The translations under genes were made by a program, and so were the position numbers. Below, one piece after another: positions 60,541-64,000 of a DNA stretch of 64,000 nt (its first letter is position 1; every line of letters begins with the position of its first letter). Under the pieces are notes generated by a model that was not told where the DNA came from, made no database searches, and saw nothing but the letters and a program-made list of their open reading frames with translations. Location: the NCBI GenBank assembly GCA_041871065.1, contig CP168942.1, positions 808,501 through 872,500 of the forward strand. The letters run 5' to 3'. This DNA comes from Weissella confusa. Its GTDB lineage: Bacteria > Bacillota > Bacilli > Lactobacillales > Lactobacillaceae.

Positions 60541-62064
60541 GTGGTTAGAGTAGCAAAAAACAATATTTTTTGGGTAGCGTTGATTGGGGTCTTTGCACTG
60601 GTAACGCTGTTTTCTAGCCCATTAAGCAAAGGGGATGCCTGGACTGATACAAACGCAATGTTGGAAGTCGGACGCGCTTGGAAGCATGGTTATCTGCCGT
60701 ATCGAGATGTGTTTGAACAACGTGGTCCAGTGCTGTTCTTTTATTACCTCGTGGCGAACCTAATTAGTTCACGAGGTTACATTGGTATCTTCATCATTGA
60801 ATTTTTAAACCTAATTGGTATCTGGCTAGTTGGGTACAATTTGCTCGACAAAATTCCTAATCGATTGTTTGCGAAAGGATTTGCGACGTTGTTACCGATT
60901 GCGTTGCTAGTAAGTAAGGCAATTGAATACGGTGGTGCGCCAGAAGAATTCGCTATTTTATGGACATTGTTAGGTATACTGCTTGCATATCGGTTTTTGG
61001 ATGATTCATCAGAGATTGCGAATTGGAAGTTGGGGCTACTATTTGGTCTTTCAATTGCAGTTATTTTTTGGATTAAGTACACACTGCTTGGTGCCTTAAT
61101 TGGGACAACGTTAGTCATAGTCGTCGTTGGTGTAATTAAAAAGTTTAAGCAACTCATCTTATTCGGAGCGTCAGCTTTAGTTGCGTTTCTTGGTTCTAGT
61201 GCGCTGATTGTACTGGCTTTCCAGTTATTTAGCGGGGCAAAGGATTTAATTACGATTTACTTTGGCGTCAATCTGAGTGCGTACGGGAAGCCAGTTACGT
61301 TTGCGAAAAGGTTGGCGTTCCTGAGTGACGCTAACACATCATTGTGGTCAGATTATGCCGTGCTTTTGGTCATGGGACTGATTGCGCTGCTGGCATTGGT
61401 GTTCAAGCGAAAATTTAATAGGCTTTCAGCGATGCTCGTTGTATCAGTAATAACGGCCTATCTCATCACATACGGAGTTGGACGTTTTAACGCTTACTCA
61501 TTTTTGTTGATTGCAGCCATGATTGTGATGTTGATGCTGCAAGGATTCGGTGAAACACTTAATAATCGCAGGTTTGCTTTTGCTGTATCTGTTGTCGCAA
61601 TTACGCTAACGGCGTGGGCTAATCCGTTTATTGGTCACGTACCATACATCTGGAACAATGACACGCTTGGTACGCAAGTTTTAGCGAGTTACATAGACAA
61701 GACACCAGGTAAACAGTCTTTGATTTACTATAATTTGCTTGATGCGGGCGTGGAACGATACACGGACGTGGCAGTAGCAGGGCATTTTAAATACTTTGAA
61801 CACACTAATGTTGATGATTCAAAGTTCCCAGCACAAACGCGATATGTGCAGCGAGTCATTGATAACAAGCGCGCTGACTACGTTGTGGTCGGCCTCAATT
61901 GGGGCGGTATGACCCCGATTAATGTTGAAAATACACGCGAAGTGATGGGGCGTATTCCGCCACAACTATTGACGAATTATAAATTTGTGAAAGCATCTGA
62001 ATCGTATGCACCAATTGATACAATAGGGAATTACACGCAGTTAGCTTTACTTAAAAAACGATAA
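60541..62064 (+). CDS. GT-C/PMT-type membrane glycosyltransferase
   Basis: 507 residues with about 11 membrane helices and a small C-terminal outer domain. The first outer loop has KGDAWTDTNAMLEVGRAWKHG and LPYRDVFEQRGP, the acidic motif and the downstream pattern of PMT_2/ArnT-like lipid-phospho-sugar dependent transferases. It would add a sugar to a surface polymer outside the membrane. The start is GTG 60541; the ribosome binding site (AAGGG or AGGAT) is poorly placed, so it is uncertain. Own terminator behind it. Confidence 0.78.
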   Translation: MVRVAKNNIFWVALIGVFALVTLFSSPLSKGDAWTDTNAMLEVGRAWKHGYLPYRDVFEQRGPVLFFYYLVANLISSRGYIGIFIIEFLNLIGIWLVGYNLLDKIPNRLFAKGFATLLPIALLVSKAIEYGGAPEEFAILWTLLGILLAYRFLDDSSEIANWKLGLLFGLSIAVIFWIKYTLLGALIGTTLVIVVVGVIKKFKQLILFGASALVAFLGSSALIVLAFQLFSGAKDLITIYFGVNLSAYGKPVTFAKRLAFLSDANTSLWSDYAVLLVMGLIALLALVFKRKFNRLSAMLVVSVITAYLITYGVGRFNAYSFLLIAAMIVMLMLQGFGETLNNRRFAFAVSVVAITLTAWANPFIGHVPYIWNNDTLGTQVLASYIDKTPGKQSLIYYNLLDAGVERYTDVAVAGHFKYFEHTNVDDSKFPAQTRYVQRVIDNKRADYVVVGLNWGGMTPINVENTREVMGRIPPQLLTNYKFVKASESYAPIDTIGNYTQLALLKKR

Positions 62065-62077
62065 TTTCAGGTTATGC

Positions 62078-62114
62078 AAACAGCCGTGTTCGATATTTGA
62101 ACACGGCTGTTTCG
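62078..62114 (+). terminator. Terminator after the GT-C gene
   Basis: AAACAGCCGTGTTC with GAACACGGCTGTTT, a 14-bp stem. Confidence 0.88.
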
Positions 62115-62232
62115 TTAAAAAAATATAGTTGTTCTATAATATGTCGCCATTTTGCGCTATACTATCATTATGTGTAATTCTGAAGACATTCGGGATGAAT
62201 TTGATATTTACGAATTAAAGAAGGAAATCAAG

Positions 62233-63015
62233 ATGATTACTATTAAGTCAGATCGTGAAATTGAGGGTATGAAGGCGTCAGGTGCCATCATTGCCGGCAT
62301 GCACAAGGGTTTGCGCGACATTATCAAGCCAGGTATTTCTACTTGGGAAATTGAAGAATTTGGTCGTAAGTACATTGAAGACCACGGCGCACGCGCTGCT
62401 CAAATCGGTTTTGAGGGCTTTGAATTTGCGACGACTGTTTCGGTTAACAATGAAGTTGCCCACGGTTTCCCTCGTAAGGGATTGATTTTGAAGGATGGCG
62501 ACTTGGTTAAGGTTGATACGGTTGTTGATCTTGATGGTTACTATTCAGACTCAGCTTGGACATACGCCGTTGGTGAGGTGTCACCTGAAATCAAGCGTTT
62601 GATGGATGTGACGTTGAAGGCGTTGTACTTGGGAATCGACCAAGCGGTGGTTGGTAACCGTATTGGTGATATCGGTGCAGCTATCGATGCGTACGTTACT
62701 GACGAAAATGGTTTCGGAAACGTACGCGAGTACATCGGTCACGGTATCCAACCAACGATGCACGAGGAGCCAGCGGTACCAGCGTACGGTGTTGCCGGTC
62801 ACGGTTTGCGTTTGAAGCCTGGTATGACGATTACAATCGAGCCAATGGTTAACGTTGGTGGTTGGAAGGTTGACACGTCAGAAGAAGATGGTTGGACTGT
62901 AACGACTGAAGACGGTTCATGGTCAGCGCAATATGAGCACACGATTGCCATTACTAATGACGGACCAAAGATTTTGACGAGTCAAGACCCAGAATTCGAT
63001 GCCAAGTACTTGTAA
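62233..63015 (+). CDS. map: Methionine aminopeptidase type I
   Basis: 260 residues. All five metal ligands can be placed: two Asp in VDTVVDLDGYYSDSAWT, His in YIGHGIQ, and Glu in ITIEPMV and QYEHTIAI. It removes the initiator Met from new proteins. ATG 62233 follows AAGGA at 62221-62225; an upstream in-frame ATG would add 27 residues without a site. It is a housekeeping gene embedded in the surface-polymer region, 13 nt before the sugar transferase. Confidence 0.95.
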   Translation: MITIKSDREIEGMKASGAIIAGMHKGLRDIIKPGISTWEIEEFGRKYIEDHGARAAQIGFEGFEFATTVSVNNEVAHGFPRKGLILKDGDLVKVDTVVDLDGYYSDSAWTYAVGEVSPEIKRLMDVTLKALYLGIDQAVVGNRIGDIGAAIDAYVTDENGFGNVREYIGHGIQPTMHEEPAVPAYGVAGHGLRLKPGMTITIEPMVNVGGWKVDTSEEDGWTVTTEDGSWSAQYEHTIAITNDGPKILTSQDPEFDAKYL

Positions 63016-63028
63016 TAAAGGAGCGCTT

Positions 63029-63658
63029 ATGACGAAGCAAAGTAAGAGTTATTTATTCGCCAAGCGTTTTTTGGATATTTCAACTGCGTTGTTTGCATTG
63101 GTGATTTTCTCACCAATCTTTTTGGTTATTTCTTTGTTCTACTTGTTTGGCGATAACAAAGGACCAGTTTTCTATCAGCAACGTCGTATCGGGCAAAACC
63201 ATGAGGAGTTTGGTATTTACAAGTTCCGTTCAATGGTGGTGAACGCTGAAGAGAAGCTATACGCTGATAAGGACTTATATGCTAAGTTCGTTGAGAATGG
63301 CTATAAGTTACCAACCGAAGAAGATCCACGTATCACCAAGTTTGGTGCGTTTATTCGTAAGACATCTTTGGATGAGTTACCACAATTCATCAACATCTTG
63401 ATTGGGAACATGAGTATTATCGGACCGCGTCCAGTTGTTGAACGCGAGTTGGTGGAATACGGCGATCGCGTTGATGAATTTTTGTCAGTAAAGCCTGGCG
63501 CGATGGGCTTGTGGCAAGCAAGTGGTCGTAGTGATATTCAATACCCAGAGCGTGCCGACCTTGAAATTTCGTACGTCGAGCATGCTAACCTGTGGTTTGA
63601 TTTTAAAATTTTGTTTATGACAGTACTCGCCATCTTCAAGGGTGACGGTGCAATGTAG
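63029..63658 (+). CDS. Initiating sugar-phosphate transferase (undecaprenyl-phosphate hexose-1-P transferase)
   Basis: 209 residues, bacterial sugar transferase family. One N-terminal membrane helix (about 13-35), then YKFRSM, KTSLDELPQFINILIGNMSIIGPRP and GLWQASGRSD, the catalytic core. It loads the first sugar phosphate onto undecaprenyl phosphate, starting an exopolysaccharide or capsule unit for a Wzy-type pathway. AAAGGAG precedes ATG 63029. It supplies the missing first step for the Wzz/Wzy pairs upstream. Which sugar is unknown. Confidence 0.92.
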   Translation: MTKQSKSYLFAKRFLDISTALFALVIFSPIFLVISLFYLFGDNKGPVFYQQRRIGQNHEEFGIYKFRSMVVNAEEKLYADKDLYAKFVENGYKLPTEEDPRITKFGAFIRKTSLDELPQFINILIGNMSIIGPRPVVERELVEYGDRVDEFLSVKPGAMGLWQASGRSDIQYPERADLEISYVEHANLWFDFKILFMTVLAIFKGDGAM

Positions 63659-63662
63659 TAAA

Positions 63663-63700
63663 ATGACGACTTCGAGATTCGAGTCGTCATTTTGTGTTTT
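63663..63700 (+). terminator. Terminator after the sugar transferase gene
   Basis: ATGACGACT with AGTCGTCAT around TCGAGATTCG, then TTTTGTGTTTT. Confidence 0.87.
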
Positions 63701-63794
63701 AGCAGCGCGTTTCTATACGTTTTTTTGCAGATATAAAAAATTCAAACAATAAACCAATCTTGTTTAAAGTTTCGTAAGACGGTTAAGAGCTGTC

Positions 63795-63811
63795 TGTAAC
63801 AAGAATGAAAC
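63795..63811 (+). promoter_or_regulatory. Possible WalR-type box, imperfect
   Basis: TGTAAC-AAGAA-TGAAAC has the correct spacing for TGTWAH-N5-TGTWAH, with one mismatch in the second half. It lies 67 nt before a secreted-protein gene, as do the boxes of the two LysM genes. Confidence 0.35.
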
Positions 63812-63877
63812 TGATGTCGGTTAGTATTGACTTTGGACTTATAAAACGGGAGAGTCAGAACGATTAGGGAGGAAATT

Positions 63878-64000
63878 ATGAACTTTAAGAAGGTTCTATT
63901 TGGGGCTGCAGCTGCGACAGTTGCCGTGAGTGGTGTATCTTTGGTGCCATTCTCATCTGCCTTTGCGGCGGATGGTATCCCAACGATTACAGCTGGTGAT
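63878..64000 (+). CDS. Secreted protein, 3' truncated by the window end
   Basis: 41 codons are visible. AGGGAGG (63866-63872) precedes the ATG. The sequence is a classic signal peptide: MNFKK, a hydrophobic core rich in Ala and Val, and a cleavage site near SAFAADG. The mature part begins DGIPTITAGD and runs out of the window, so the product cannot be named. A wall hydrolase or polysaccharide-related exoprotein is possible from context only. Confidence 0.8.
   Translation, partial: MNFKKVLFGAAAATVAVSGVSLVPFSSAFAADGIPTITAGD

Noticed and set aside
1..64000. CRISPR array, tRNA, rRNA or prophage genes
   Set aside because: No regularly spaced direct repeats, cloverleaf sequences with a T-loop motif, rRNA segments or phage structural genes were recognised on either strand.

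Overview
The window is a 64 kb stretch of a Gram-positive, low-to-mid GC lactic acid bacterium, most likely Weissella (Leuconostoc/Weissella branch of Lactobacillales). Evidence is the gene content (LysM/Apf-type wall hydrolases, YhaO-YhaN-YhaM block, HelD, gluconate kinase with GntP permeases, glucan-binding-type repeats on a wall hydrolase, wall teichoic acid locus) and a strong preference for TTG (Leu), TCA (Ser), AAG and AAC codons in the well-expressed genes. The genus is inferred from pattern recognition only. No rRNA, tRNA, CRISPR array, insertion sequence or prophage was seen.

Layout. 1-3.8 kb: end of a phosphate permease, argR, a class A penicillin-binding protein and a YheA-like protein. 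3.8-4.0 kb: a probable structured RNA on the minus strand. 4.1-8.5 kb: tightly overlapping yhaO-yhaN-yhaM. 8.6-14.2 kb: gluconate genes (kinase, permease, and a second permease with a 1-nt frameshift), each block with a cre-like site. Between the two permeases lies a 900-nt gene-free region holding two 208/209-nt, mutually inverted, self-complementary elements. 14.3-20.6 kb: conserved block (M16 peptidase pair, RodZ-like, pgsA, cinA C-terminal domain, recA). 20.9-30 kb: helD, coaA, a metal efflux pump with its ArsR repressor, cold-shock protein, pseudouridine synthase and two LysM surface proteins with WalR-type boxes. 30.1-40 kb: a peptidase, three regulators (double-HTH Rgg-like, Mga-like, PucR-like), a Gtf3-like glycosyltransferase coupled to arginine deiminase, a GtrA-like protein and an LCP protein.

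40.1-63.7 kb is a cell-surface glycopolymer region. A glucosaminidase with glucan-binding repeats is followed by a Wzz-like/Wzy-like pair and a large membrane protein. Next comes an A+T-richer segment (about 45.2-52 kb) with a TagF-HAD fusion (frameshifted near its N-terminus), a second TagB/F-like gene and a TagE-like glucosyltransferase interrupted by an amber codon. An intact, tightly packed wall teichoic acid operon follows: tagD, licD, tagH, tagG, tarI, tarJ, tarL-like. The presence of both CDP-glycerol (TagD) and CDP-ribitol (TarI/TarJ) enzymes points to poly(ribitol phosphate) teichoic acid on a glycerol-phosphate linker. Directly after it is a second, paralogous Wzz-like/Wzy-like pair, then a GT-C membrane glycosyltransferase, methionine aminopeptidase, an initiating sugar-phosphate transferase and the start of a secreted protein.

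The most unusual items are the paired inverted elements at 11844-12384, the minus-strand RNA candidate at 3807-3985, the duplicated Wzz/Wzy modules bracketing the teichoic acid genes, and the cluster of broken genes in the A+T-rich segment.
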